Source: an uncultured Bacteroidota bacterium (GTDB taxonomy: Bacteria > Bacteroidota > Bacteroidia > B-17B0 > Aurantibacillaceae). From it: DNA of 64,000 nt. Below are positions 1 through 8,948 of the stretch, piece by piece. Location of the stretch: the NCBI GenBank assembly GCA_903834765.1, contig CAILKE010000053.1, positions 16,700 through 80,699 of the forward strand, in the 5' to 3' direction. Both the position numbers and the translations under genes were made by a program. The notes under the pieces were generated by a model. It saw only the letters and a list, made by a program, of their open reading frames with translations, was not told the origin of the DNA and did no database searches. The first letter of the stretch is position 1. Every line of letters begins with the position of its first letter.

Positions 1-164
1 AATAATTCAACAGCATAAACAATGGTTTGCAAGGCAGTATGCGTTTTTAAATATTCGTATGATTGCTTGGCAATAATTGATAAAGATTGTTGTTTAGCTA
101 GTTTTGTTTCTTGGGATTGCGATGATTCGCTAAAAAATCCTCCATGTATAATCAGTTTAATCAT
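1..164 (-). CDS. Isoaspartyl peptidase/L-asparaginase-like protein, N-terminal fragment
   Basis: Partial gene running off the left edge; only about 54 N-terminal residues are visible, starting at the ATG that reads out from position 164. The start MIKLIIHGGFF, followed by a helix that leads into AVEL, resembles the opening of the Ntn-hydrolase asparaginase_2 family, whose members begin with a strand ending in HGG and continue to a VxxLE segment. The catalytic threonine would lie outside the window, so activity cannot be judged. It is divergent from yicC, with about 90 bases between the two starts. The family call rests on the short N-terminal match only. Confidence 0.5.
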   Translation of the reverse strand, partial: MIKLIIHGGFFSESSQSQETKLAKQQSLSIIAKQSYEYLKTHTALQTIVYAVEL

Positions 165-243
165 GTGATAATTTATATTATTTATTGATATACAATAATA
201 AGCAATGATTTGCTTTTTACAGCCGTTTTTAATGAAAATAGTT

Positions 244-251
244 TAATTTTG
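244..251 (+). promoter_or_regulatory. Candidate -7 promoter element of yicC
   Basis: TAATTTTG matches the Bacteroidota -7 consensus TAnnTTTG exactly. It ends five bases before the yicC ATG at 256, so a start site at the usual distance would give a leaderless or nearly leaderless mRNA. No good -33 TTTG is seen at the expected spacing. Confidence 0.4.
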
Positions 252-255
252 CATC

Positions 256-1125
256 ATGCTAAAATCAATGACTGGCTTTGGAAAAGCGACCAAAGAATTT
301 GAAAATAAAATGGTGAGTGTAGAAATTCGCTCTCTAAATAGTAAAAATTTAGATTTAAATTTAAGATTATCTTCTACATACAGAGATAAGGAACATGAAC
401 TAAAAAGCGAACTCAATAAATTATTGGAACGCGGAAAGGTTGATTTATCTGTATACATAGAGTCTAAGGTAGCGGAAACTCCTGTGGAAATTAATATACC
501 ATTGGCTAAATCATACCATGCTAAATTAAAAGAATTGGCGAAAGAATTAAACGAACCTGAAAACAATTTATTTTCTCATGTATTAAAAATGCCTGATGTT
601 CTTAAATCAGAACGTAAAGAACCAAATGAGGAAGATTGGAAAGATATTTATTCTGTGATCTTAGAAGCCACTAAAGCCTTAATTGCTTTCAGATCAGATG
701 AAGGAAAATCTATCGAAAAAGATTTTATGGATCGTATCGGTATTATTTCATCATCACTTGAAAATATTAAGAAGCATGATGCTAGCCGTATTCAAAATAT
801 TAAAGATCGTATTCATAAAAATTTAGAAGAAGTTGTTGGCTCTGAAAAAGTTGATAAAAACAGATTTGAGCAAGAGTTAATTTACTACATCGAAAAACTG
901 GATATCAACGAAGAAAAAGTTCGTTTACAAACACATTTAGATTATTTCATTAAAACAATGAAAGAACCTGCCGGTGGGCGTAAACTTAACTTTATTGGAC
1001 AAGAAATTGGACGTGAAATCAATACCATTGGCTCTAAAGCGAATGATGCCGAAATGCAAAAATTAGTGGTATTAATGAAAGATGAATTAGAAAAAATAAA
1101 AGAACAAACCAATAACGTATTGTAA
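256..1125 (+). CDS. yicC: YicC/YloC family endoribonuclease
   Basis: A 289-residue protein of normal family length. It opens with the hallmark MLKSMTGFGKA (YicC_N domain) and ends with the DUF1732 part, GGRKLNFIGQEIGREINTIGSKA, which is the most conserved stretch of the family. YicC proteins are oligomeric endoribonucleases linked to RNA turnover in stationary phase. The central region is charged and helical. The start is fixed by the SMTGFG motif, which always lies within the first ten residues. In many bacteria gmk (guanylate kinase) follows yicC; here a small membrane protein follows after one base, and gmk is not in the window. Confidence 0.93.
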   Translation: MLKSMTGFGKATKEFENKMVSVEIRSLNSKNLDLNLRLSSTYRDKEHELKSELNKLLERGKVDLSVYIESKVAETPVEINIPLAKSYHAKLKELAKELNEPENNLFSHVLKMPDVLKSERKEPNEEDWKDIYSVILEATKALIAFRSDEGKSIEKDFMDRIGIISSSLENIKKHDASRIQNIKDRIHKNLEEVVGSEKVDKNRFEQELIYYIEKLDINEEKVRLQTHLDYFIKTMKEPAGGRKLNFIGQEIGREINTIGSKANDAEMQKLVVLMKDELEKIKEQTNNVL

Positions 1126-1126
1126 G

Positions 1127-1381
1127 ATGAATTTATTTAAGTTATCCGGCTATCTTTCTGTTGCTCTTGGTATTGCCTGTTGCGCCTGTTTAATCAATCC
1201 TTTTTATTTATTCTTTGCTTTATTATTTGCTATTATAGGTTTTATATTTTCTACCATTAATATTTATTTGAATACCAAATACGAAATCACTAAAAAGGCT
1301 TTTAGTTTAGGTTATATAGGTATGATCTTAAGTTCAGTCCCTGTTATATTTTTATTAGTCTTAATTATTAGAGGAAATTAA
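1127..1381 (+). CDS. Small membrane protein of unknown function
   Basis: An 84-residue hydrophobic protein starting one base after the yicC stop, so the two are almost certainly translated from one mRNA. There are about three membrane segments: residues 8-25 (YLSVALGIACCACLINPF), 26-46 (LFFALLFAIIGFIFSTINIYL) and a C-terminal one near 60-80 (GYIGMILSSVPVIFLLVLII). A short basic loop (NTKYEITKKAF) sits between the second and third. The layout resembles small DUF4190-like proteins, but I do not recognise a specific family. Expression coupling to yicC is the only functional hint. Confidence 0.7.
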   Translation: MNLFKLSGYLSVALGIACCACLINPFYLFFALLFAIIGFIFSTINIYLNTKYEITKKAFSLGYIGMILSSVPVIFLLVLIIRGN

Positions 1382-1520
1382 TTTTTAATAAAACTTTCTC
1401 AATACAGAGAATAAGAGAAAAAAGGGTGCACAGAATAAAATATGTTTATTTTAATTATATTATAAAAACTTTGTGAACTCTTGTAACTCTGAAACTCTTT
1501 GTTAAAAACATAAATAAATA
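1382..1520. repeat. Intergenic degenerate CTCTG-type repeat
   Basis: The gap before the UbiA gene carries a purine-rich stretch and then a degenerate repeat at about 1471-1502 with words such as CTTTGTGAACTC and CTCTGAAACTC. A related stretch occurs at about 49438-49502. No terminator-like hairpin was found. Confidence 0.35.
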
Positions 1521-2375
1521 ATGTCTGCTATCAAAAAATACTTATCTCTCGTTACATTTAGTCATACTATTTTTGCTTTGCCCTTTGCTTGCATAGGATT
1601 TGTATTAGCACTTAAAACGGGACATACCTTCTCTATGAAATTATTTGTATTGGTTATTTTATGTATGGTATTTGCACGCAGTGCCGCCATGGCTTTCAAC
1701 CGTTATATCGATCGAAAATTTGATGCGCTTAATCCACGCACTGCTGTTAGAGAAATCCCTGCAGGAATTATAAATCCCAACAATGCCTTGTTTTTTATCA
1801 TCATCAATTGCTTGCTATTTGTTATAATCACTTGGTTTATCAATAGCATTTGTTTTTACTTATCTCCCGTTGCATTATTTGTTGTTTTATTTTACAGCTA
1901 CACCAAGCGTTTCACGCCGTTATGTCATTTGGTATTGGGTTGCGGATTAGCGTTAGCTCCAATTGGTGCTTATTTAGCGGTAACAGGAGAATTTGCCTGG
2001 TTACCCTTATTATTTTCGTTTACTGTATTTTGTTGGGTAAGTGGCTTTGATATTATTTATGCCTTACAAGATGAAGCCTTCGACCGATCCAATCACTTAA
2101 AATCAATTCCAGTATTATTCGGAACGAAAGGCGCTTTAAGGGTTTCTGAAGTATTGCATTTTTTTGCCTTCACATTTATTATTAGTGCAGGTATCGTTGG
2201 ACAGTTTAATTGGTTGTATTGGATTGGTGTTGGATTATTCTCCATGTTATTGATCTACCAACATACGCTTGTAAAACCGGCTGATCTATCAAAAGTAAAT
2301 AGAGCTTTTTTTACAACAAATGGCATTGCCAGTGTGGTGTTTGCCTTATTTACAATTGTTTCGTTGTTTTTGTAA
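1521..2375 (+). CDS. UbiA-family 4-hydroxybenzoate polyprenyltransferase-like protein (MqnP type)
   Basis: A 284-residue integral membrane prenyltransferase with eight to nine predicted helices. The first Asp-rich motif is NRYIDRKFDALNPRT (near residue 60) and the second is DIIYALQDEAFDR (near 175); these bind Mg2+-diphosphate of the prenyl donor. The compact form and the NPRT and DEAFDR wording match the UbiA-like subfamily called MqnP, which attaches the polyprenyl tail in the futalosine menaquinone pathway, rather than MenA. That assignment is by family resemblance, and no other mqn gene is in the window. The gene stands alone, about 140 bases after the small membrane protein. Confidence 0.85.
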   Translation: MSAIKKYLSLVTFSHTIFALPFACIGFVLALKTGHTFSMKLFVLVILCMVFARSAAMAFNRYIDRKFDALNPRTAVREIPAGIINPNNALFFIIINCLLFVIITWFINSICFYLSPVALFVVLFYSYTKRFTPLCHLVLGCGLALAPIGAYLAVTGEFAWLPLLFSFTVFCWVSGFDIIYALQDEAFDRSNHLKSIPVLFGTKGALRVSEVLHFFAFTFIISAGIVGQFNWLYWIGVGLFSMLLIYQHTLVKPADLSKVNRAFFTTNGIASVVFALFTIVSLFL

Positions 2376-2513
2376 TATTAAATGATTTAAATCTACAAAG
2401 TACAGAAACCCTTTTTAATTTACTAAATGCATATTAGACATTTATCTGCTTTGTTACTTCTTCCATATTTTTAGGAGATGAAATTAAGATTGGGAGACAA
2501 TATTAAATTACAA

Positions 2514-3680
2514 TTAACTCAACTTCTGATAGGTTTGCCACCAACGATCTGGAATCTCATTGTTGATAGCTAATTCATAATCTTTATAAGAGCATGGCAA
2601 TAAGGTATGTCGCTCAAACTTCAAGCCTTTACTTGGTGGGTAAGGTATTTCCATCCACCAGCGGTTTGTTTTTTTACTTTTGAAAAAATTAATTTCATAT
2701 TTTTCATCTTGCAATACTACATGAAATTTTACGTAATCTGGATTAGTTCGAGAAGGGAAATCATGTTTACGAGAATAGAAGCCATCCATGAAACACCAAA
2801 TCATCTGTGCTGCTAAGTTGCTGGTTTTACCTTGTGTATCGTATTCTGGATTGATTTCGTAAATTCCTACGGATGTTAATTTATCATTCATACCTGCGTA
2901 ACGCATCATTTGGCATGCTTCTTCAGAGTAAAATCCATTTGGCTGTGCCATTGAGTGCGCAGGAGCATCGCTATGCTTAATTGCAGAAATATCAAAGCTC
3001 AACATATCTGCATGTCTGATGATTGGTTCTGCTTCTTCAATAGCATCGCGTACTTGTCCCAAACGATATGTATCAAAATATAATTTATTCATCATACCCA
3101 AAGATGTATGATTCACTAAATATGTTTGATAACCAATATTACTATAATTAAATAAAAAGTTAGGCTGATGTAAAATGATTTTTCCCAAATAAGCAGTATT
3201 CGTGGTTTCTTCATCATGATTGCCTAAATCAAAGGCGGCATCAATAGTTACCACGTTAATGGTTTGTTCTAATTTTTCATAACCTAAAAACTGAGCGTAA
3301 GTTAAATCTTGACTTCCACCAATAATAATCGGCACAATATTTTTTCGAACTAAATAATCTACTGTTGATTTTAGAGCGTAATAAGTATCTTCTACATCAT
3401 GCCCTGCTTCTATGTTTCCAAGATCAGCAATGCGTGGCTTGAAACTTCCTGGATATAAAGAATATAAATAATCCCTTACTTTATTTGGCGCAAAAGCGCA
3501 ACCAATGTTTGTATAAGCTCGCCTATCTTCACACACACCAAGAATAGCTATATCTATTTCTTCCAACTCAGGAAAATCAGATTCAGAAGTATAACTTGTA
3601 ATATAATTTTTTAATTGATTTTCGGCAAAGGTATCTGATGAAAGCTCAATAGTCTTAAAAAAATGTTGAATGTCGCTCAT
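2514..3680 (-). CDS. Arginase/formimidoylglutamase-fold protein with altered metal site
   Basis: A 388-residue ureohydrolase-fold protein. In active members the two Mn2+ ions are held by GGDHS, DAHxD and SxDxD motifs. Here the matching places read GGSQDLT (121-127), DAAFD (147-151) and SFDISAIK (228-235), so the histidines are replaced by Gln and Ala and one Asp by Ser. YEINPEYD keeps the family's late acidic motif. About 70 extra residues at the C-terminus hold a WW-rich segment (NRWWMEIPYPPS and DRWWQTY). Such forms are annotated as formimidoylglutamase or arginase in Bacteroidota, but the lost ligands argue against ordinary ureohydrolase chemistry. A canonical arginase is encoded at 51199-52152. 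Confidence 0.85.
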   Translation of the reverse strand: MSDIQHFFKTIELSSDTFAENQLKNYITSYTSESDFPELEEIDIAILGVCEDRRAYTNIGCAFAPNKVRDYLYSLYPGSFKPRIADLGNIEAGHDVEDTYYALKSTVDYLVRKNIVPIIIGGSQDLTYAQFLGYEKLEQTINVVTIDAAFDLGNHDEETTNTAYLGKIILHQPNFLFNYSNIGYQTYLVNHTSLGMMNKLYFDTYRLGQVRDAIEEAEPIIRHADMLSFDISAIKHSDAPAHSMAQPNGFYSEEACQMMRYAGMNDKLTSVGIYEINPEYDTQGKTSNLAAQMIWCFMDGFYSRKHDFPSRTNPDYVKFHVVLQDEKYEINFFKSKKTNRWWMEIPYPPSKGLKFERHTLLPCSYKDYELAINNEIPDRWWQTYQKLS

Positions 3681-3836
3681 AGTGAATTACGCTATTATAA
3701 AATGTAATAGAATAAATTTATTGATTTAGAGATTACAAGCGTCGTATTAAACTCAAACTTATTAACGAAAGTGCGTTAGTATAATGAGTCCCTTATCTTC
3801 AATTCTTTACCTATGGCTGATTTCAATTACAAGCAA

Positions 3837-6296
3837 TTAAAAATCTACCTTCACATAAAATAATGGTAAAAATCCTAACTGGTAATTTTTGACTAAAGGA
3901 TCAGCATTGATATTTGCAGGATCCGGAGAATAACTCAATGCTAAAACATTTTTAGTATTCATCACATTTACTAAATCCAATGCAATTTCATAAGCTGCTT
4001 TTTTAGCATTTATTTTATAAGCTATTCTAAAATCTAAACGGTTGTATGGATCAAATTGCAAACTATTAACTTTATTATTATCAGCAACAACATCCATCAC
4101 CGCATTACTAGCAGAGACATCCACAGGCGAGTATCGTTTGCCACCACCATAGGTAATTTTAGATGAAGCACTAATCGAATTCTTTTTAGTTTTCCCAACA
4201 TCGTATTCAACACCTAATAATAAATTCATAACGTAGTTACCATTAAAATCTGTATTGAATGTTTTGCCATTACTGGCAGTGTATTTACTGTCAAATAAAC
4301 TAGCAGAGTATAAAAAGAAATAATGTTTACTGAATGCTTTTTCTACTGTTAATTCTAAACCATAATTATAACCCGTTCCCTTATTTTCCATTGTATAAAT
4401 AGGAAAGAAGCGGTTAAAGCTTGCACCTCTATTTAATAAAGAAACGCTTGAAGGAACCCCATAAACAGGCACATTCCAAAGGTATTGATAATAGGCTTCT
4501 ACTTTGGTTCGGAAGTTTTTTGTTATTTGATAATCGTATCCTAATACAATATGCTGACTTTTGCTTAATCCTAAATTTTTATTATCTGCAATTTTTGTAG
4601 GATTAGAATATACTTTACCATCTCTTACAATACTATCAGGCGTAGCAAAGTATAAATACGTTGGTTGCATTTGACTATGTAATCCGTAAGCTAAACTAAG
4701 CGATTGATTGACCTTGAATTGATAACGAATGCTAGCTCTTGGTTCAATGGCATAAGTATTATTTAAGGTTAAATATTGAGCAAATACACCTAGATTGGTA
4801 CTCCATTTCTCGTTAAACTTATGTACAAAAACAAAATAGGGTTGCAATAAATAAAAATCAGTTTGAGTATTCACACGTGTTTTGAAAGGCTTGTTATCAA
4901 TGGCTTGCGCAATGGTATCGTAGCGCGAATTAATTTTTATTTGATCATAAAAATTAACATGAATCATATTTGCAAAAAAACCTGATTTAAAACTATTTTT
5001 CGGATTTACTTTATGTCTCACATACCAGGATAAGGTTGTTTTGCCTTCATAAAATTGATACCCTAATATTTTTGGCAACGTATCATTTGGTATGAAATTT
5101 TGATCTCGTAAAACTAAATTATGTGTTACGTCTAAATCCTGCGCTCCGTAAGCCAAAGAAGTTTTCATAAACGTGCGACTATTGAACGAATAACTATGAT
5201 TGATAATACCCACTCCCATGACTGACGTGAAGTATTGATCTCTATTTAAATCACCATATAATTCCTTTGGACGAGTTGTTTGCGTACTCAAAATAATTTT
5301 GATAGTACTAAATCCACCTATAGAACTAATAGAAAACACACCTGCTTTTTTAGTAGGAAAATTTAATCTAAAGGCACCATCTTGATATTTAGGAACAGCG
5401 CTTGTTCCCAATTTAATATTTAAAAAGGACAACATATCTAATGTTGAATACCTGTAATTAACATAGTAACTACTTCCCTTTTCTTTGTTAATTGGGCCTT
5501 CCAGCGAAAGCTCCGTTCCTAATAATCCAAATTGAAACGTGCGTTCATGTTTTTGATTATTCCCATTTCTCATTTTTAAATCAAAAACTCCGCCTAATGC
5601 ATTACCATAATTAGCTGGAAAAGCGCCTGTATAAAATTCTGAATTTGCTAAGTATTTATTATTAATAATAGCAGTTGGTCCACCTGCAGAACCCGCCACC
5701 GCAAAGTGATTCGGATTAGGAATATCTATTTCTTCCAAACGCCATAATAAACCAGAAGGAGAATTTCCTCGAACAACAATATCATTTCTACTATCGTTAG
5801 TTCCCTGAACGCCAGCAAAATTAGAGGCCATACGAGCGGGATCCTGACGTGAACCTGCATAACGTTCTGTTTCTTCAATACTAAACTTTTTCATGTTAAT
5901 GGCTTGCATATCAGTAACAATATCTGTTTGATCAGCTGTTACCATAACTTCTTCCGTTTGCACTAACGATTCTTCTAATTCTATATTCAAAAAAACTTCT
6001 TTACCAGAAGTAATTATAATGTCGCTTAATGACATTTGACTATAGCCAATATAACTGGCCATAAATGATCTTCGCCCAACAGGAACTCCTTCTATTTTAA
6101 AATTACCTTTCTCATCTGTTGTTGTTACTAATTTTTTAGTTGAGTCATTTTTCATGCGGATAATAACTCCCGGTAACCCAATAGAACTGATCTTATCAGT
6201 TACCTGTCCTCTAACCGTTTGTTTGAATTGATTTTGAGAAACTAAATTAGATGATGTAATAAGTATTAAAAAGCTTAAAATATATTTCAATGTCAT
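3837..6296 (-). CDS. TonB-dependent outer-membrane receptor
   Basis: An 819-residue protein with a signal peptide (MTLKYILSFLILITSSNLVSQ), a CarboxypepD_reg-like beta-sandwich at about 28-110 (GQVTDKISSIGLPGVIIRM), a plug domain at about 130-245 (NDIVVRGNSPSGLLWRLEEIDIPNP, then FPANYGNALGGVFDLKMRNGN) and a 22-strand-type barrel ending in an aromatic strand (LPLFYVKVDF). It would import a substrate across the outer membrane with TonB energy, but the substrate cannot be inferred because no SusD-like or metal-uptake partner is nearby. It follows the 6335-7312 gene by 38 bases and is probably co-transcribed with it. Confidence 0.92.
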   Translation of the reverse strand: MTLKYILSFLILITSSNLVSQNQFKQTVRGQVTDKISSIGLPGVIIRMKNDSTKKLVTTTDEKGNFKIEGVPVGRRSFMASYIGYSQMSLSDIIITSGKEVFLNIELEESLVQTEEVMVTADQTDIVTDMQAINMKKFSIEETERYAGSRQDPARMASNFAGVQGTNDSRNDIVVRGNSPSGLLWRLEEIDIPNPNHFAVAGSAGGPTAIINNKYLANSEFYTGAFPANYGNALGGVFDLKMRNGNNQKHERTFQFGLLGTELSLEGPINKEKGSSYYVNYRYSTLDMLSFLNIKLGTSAVPKYQDGAFRLNFPTKKAGVFSISSIGGFSTIKIILSTQTTRPKELYGDLNRDQYFTSVMGVGIINHSYSFNSRTFMKTSLAYGAQDLDVTHNLVLRDQNFIPNDTLPKILGYQFYEGKTTLSWYVRHKVNPKNSFKSGFFANMIHVNFYDQIKINSRYDTIAQAIDNKPFKTRVNTQTDFYLLQPYFVFVHKFNEKWSTNLGVFAQYLTLNNTYAIEPRASIRYQFKVNQSLSLAYGLHSQMQPTYLYFATPDSIVRDGKVYSNPTKIADNKNLGLSKSQHIVLGYDYQITKNFRTKVEAYYQYLWNVPVYGVPSSVSLLNRGASFNRFFPIYTMENKGTGYNYGLELTVEKAFSKHYFFLYSASLFDSKYTASNGKTFNTDFNGNYVMNLLLGVEYDVGKTKKNSISASSKITYGGGKRYSPVDVSASNAVMDVVADNNKVNSLQFDPYNRLDFRIAYKINAKKAAYEIALDLVNVMNTKNVLALSYSPDPANINADPLVKNYQLGFLPLFYVKVDF

Positions 6297-6334
6297 ATTT
6301 ATAAAAAAGAGTTGGGTTTAAAAATACTATTTAA

Positions 6335-7312
6335 TTATTTTTTTATTAATATCGTATCTAAAATTTTATCTTTTGCGATGAAATTATAGATCATATCAGA
6401 GGCTTGTTTCAAAATCACTTGCATGGCATCTTTTTTAACACCTAATAAAACAATTGCTTTTTCAGTAGAAGATTGTTCGTCTGTTTTTTCTACTTGCTGT
6501 ATGGCATTTGATAGAGCCTCTATTCTTAATCCATTGTCTTTAAGGATTCCTAATTCTTTAATTACCCAACTTAATGCAAAAAAAGAATCACTGTCATATT
6601 CCATAATAGCAGTTTTTTCAGGCTTAATAGGCAATTTATTGTAAGGTGATTTTACAATATCTTTCGTTAAGTAATTAGTCGTATATTTTACTTTTTCAGA
6701 AGTTGGTTTGGCTTGAATCAAACCGTTTAATGCTTGAGCATAAATACTAATCCATCTTAATTTTCGACGCATTTCGTGAACTTCTAATTCAATTTCTGTA
6801 AATGAATAATTTAATTTTAATGCAACCGATTTAATTTTTTCAATTTCTTTTTCAATCACATATCTCAATTCAGCAACATGCTCTTCATCATAAAACAATG
6901 TGTACTGGCCCAACTTGACGTTGAAATTTAACAGCTTACCACTTAACCATTCTTTATCATTTAATCTAGAATTAATTCTTCCAGAAACAAACTCTGCGTT
7001 TTGGGTAAAGTTTGTAAGAATAGGTTTTGTTATATTTTTATTTGATTTAAATTCTTTTTCAAAAGCAATATAATAATCTAATAACCCAAACTCATCCTCC
7101 AATTTTTTAAACCGCATATGCCATTTATTTAAGAAGGTTTCATCAAAGGCATTGTCGTGCAAACGAGTCAGAGCTTCTAACATAAATAAGGACGTTCGAG
7201 CATTATTTTCGTATAACCATAAAGCTGGATTTTTTTGTTTAGCTGCGCTTACAAATAAGGCTTGTAGTTGCGAACTGTAAAATAAAAATGGGTTAAACTG
7301 TTTTTCTGTCAT
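6335..7312 (-). CDS. Helical protein of unknown function, possibly CHAD-related
   Basis: A 325-residue soluble, almost wholly helical protein with no signal peptide. Its middle section, VHEMRRKLRWISIYAQALNGL (about residues 179-199), resembles the His-Arg helices of CHAD domains, which bind polyphosphate (pattern VHxxRxxxRxxR). The flanking parts do not clearly match, so the link is weak. The gene precedes the TonB receptor at 3837-6296 by 38 bases and shares its direction. It is divergent from gltX, with an 88-base gap. No catalytic motif was seen. Confidence 0.6.
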   Translation of the reverse strand: MTEKQFNPFLFYSSQLQALFVSAAKQKNPALWLYENNARTSLFMLEALTRLHDNAFDETFLNKWHMRFKKLEDEFGLLDYYIAFEKEFKSNKNITKPILTNFTQNAEFVSGRINSRLNDKEWLSGKLLNFNVKLGQYTLFYDEEHVAELRYVIEKEIEKIKSVALKLNYSFTEIELEVHEMRRKLRWISIYAQALNGLIQAKPTSEKVKYTTNYLTKDIVKSPYNKLPIKPEKTAIMEYDSDSFFALSWVIKELGILKDNGLRIEALSNAIQQVEKTDEQSSTEKAIVLLGVKKDAMQVILKQASDMIYNFIAKDKILDTILIKK

Positions 7313-7386
7313 AAATGATAATAATTCAGTATAAAACTACTTTATTTTATTCAAAAAAATATACATTAAAAACAAGCCTTTTTCAT

Positions 7387-7394
7387 TATCTTTA
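7387..7394 (+). promoter_or_regulatory. Candidate -7 promoter element of gltX
   Basis: TATCTTTA is one base from TAnnTTTG and ends six bases before the gltX ATG. The short distance again suggests a very short or absent leader. There is no clear -33 element. Confidence 0.3.
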
Positions 7395-7400
7395 ACCCCT

Positions 7401-8921
7401 ATGGAAAAAAAAGTTCGTTTACGTTTTGCGCCAAGCCCTACAGGTGGCTTGCATATGGGCGGGGTTCGTACCGCTTTATTTAGTTATTTATTTGCAAAAA
7501 AACATGGTGGCGATTTCGTGTTGCGTATTGAAGATACCGACCAAACACGTTATGTAAAAGGAGCAGAAGAATATATAATTGCTGCACTTAAATGGTGTGG
7601 TATTGAGCCAAACGAAGGTGTTGGTTTTGGCGATGGTCCTTATACACCCTATCGCCAAAGTGAACGCAAAGAATTAGGGATTTATAAAAAATACGCCGAT
7701 CAATTAATTGCATCTGGACACGCATACATCGCATTTGATACCTCTGAAGAGTTAGATGAAATGCGTAAACGTTTAGAAGCAGCTAAAGTAGTGGCTCCTC
7801 AATATAACTCTGTTACGCGTCAAAACATGCGCAATTCATTATCGCTAAGTGAAGATGAGGTTTCGAAATTAATAGAGAGCGGTGCTCCTTATGTTGTTCG
7901 CTTAAAAGTACCACGCAATGAGGAAATTCGTTTTCATGATATCATCAGAGGTTGGGTCACAGTAAACTCTACTCAAGTAGATGATAAAGTATTATTAAAA
8001 TCAGATGGCATGCCAACATACCATTTGGCGCATATCGTGGATGACATCGAAATGAAAATTACACACGCCGTGCGTGGAGAAGAGTGGTTGCCTAGTGCTC
8101 CGTCACACATATTAATTTACCGTTATTTAGGTTTAGAAGATCAAATGCCTCAATTAGCTCATTTACCGCTTATCTTAAAACCAGATGGAAATGGGAAATT
8201 ATCTAAACGTGATAAATCAGGTTTACCAATGTTCCCTATTAATTGGCATGATGAACGTACCGGTGAAAGTTATATTGGTTATAGAGAATCAGGATTTACA
8301 CCAGATGCCTTTATAAATATGCTAGCCTTATTAGGTTGGAATCCGGGCGATAACCGCGAAATTATGAGTAAGGAAGAATTGATCAAAGAATTTTCTTTCG
8401 AACGCGTAAATAAATCGGGCGCTAAATTTGATCCAGAAAAAACAAAATGGTTTAACCAACAATACTTACGTATGCAAACAGACGAGCAATTAGCTAACTC
8501 TGTTATGCCTTTATTAGAAGCTAAAGACATCAAAAAAGATAAAGCATTTGTAACAGAATTTTGCAGATTAATAAAAGAGAAAGCACATTTTGTAACCGAA
8601 TTCTATGACTTAGGTTCTTACTTTTTTATAGAGCCAACAAGCTTTGATGAAAAAGTAATGACTAAAAAATGGAGTGAACATTCTAAAGCAACTTATACTA
8701 AATTAACTGATAAATTAGGCGCTTTAGATGTTTGGACTATTTCATCTATCCACGATTTATTTACAGCTGTTGAACCTGAATTAGGAAAAATAGATATGCA
8801 ATTAGTACGTGTATTAACAACAGGAGTTGCAGGTGGAGCTCAGTTATTCGATATGTTAGCCTTATTAGGTAAAGAAGAAGTAATTAAGCGATTAAATGCT
8901 GCTTTAGCAAAATTGAATTAA
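7401..8921 (+). CDS. gltX: Glutamyl-tRNA synthetase
   Basis: A 506-residue class I aminoacyl-tRNA synthetase that charges tRNA-Glu in the cytoplasm. The N-terminal Rossmann core opens with RFAPSPTGGLHMGGVRTAL, where HMGG takes the place of the HIGH signature. IEDTDQTR follows, and the KMSKS loop is seen as GKLSKRDK near residue 270. The C-terminal half is the helical anticodon-binding domain. Length is normal. The start fits the family, with the catalytic core beginning within five residues. It is divergent from the 6335 gene and followed after 27 bases by the scramblase-like gene, probably as an operon. Confidence 0.97.
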   Translation: MEKKVRLRFAPSPTGGLHMGGVRTALFSYLFAKKHGGDFVLRIEDTDQTRYVKGAEEYIIAALKWCGIEPNEGVGFGDGPYTPYRQSERKELGIYKKYADQLIASGHAYIAFDTSEELDEMRKRLEAAKVVAPQYNSVTRQNMRNSLSLSEDEVSKLIESGAPYVVRLKVPRNEEIRFHDIIRGWVTVNSTQVDDKVLLKSDGMPTYHLAHIVDDIEMKITHAVRGEEWLPSAPSHILIYRYLGLEDQMPQLAHLPLILKPDGNGKLSKRDKSGLPMFPINWHDERTGESYIGYRESGFTPDAFINMLALLGWNPGDNREIMSKEELIKEFSFERVNKSGAKFDPEKTKWFNQQYLRMQTDEQLANSVMPLLEAKDIKKDKAFVTEFCRLIKEKAHFVTEFYDLGSYFFIEPTSFDEKVMTKKWSEHSKATYTKLTDKLGALDVWTISSIHDLFTAVEPELGKIDMQLVRVLTTGVAGGAQLFDMLALLGKEEVIKRLNAALAKLN

Positions 8922-8948
8922 TACAAACTTAAAAGAAACATCATCATT

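Noticed and set aside
243..566. Minus-strand 107-codon frame over the start of yicC
   Set aside because: It lies antisense to a gene with clear YicC motifs, and its translation has no known domain.
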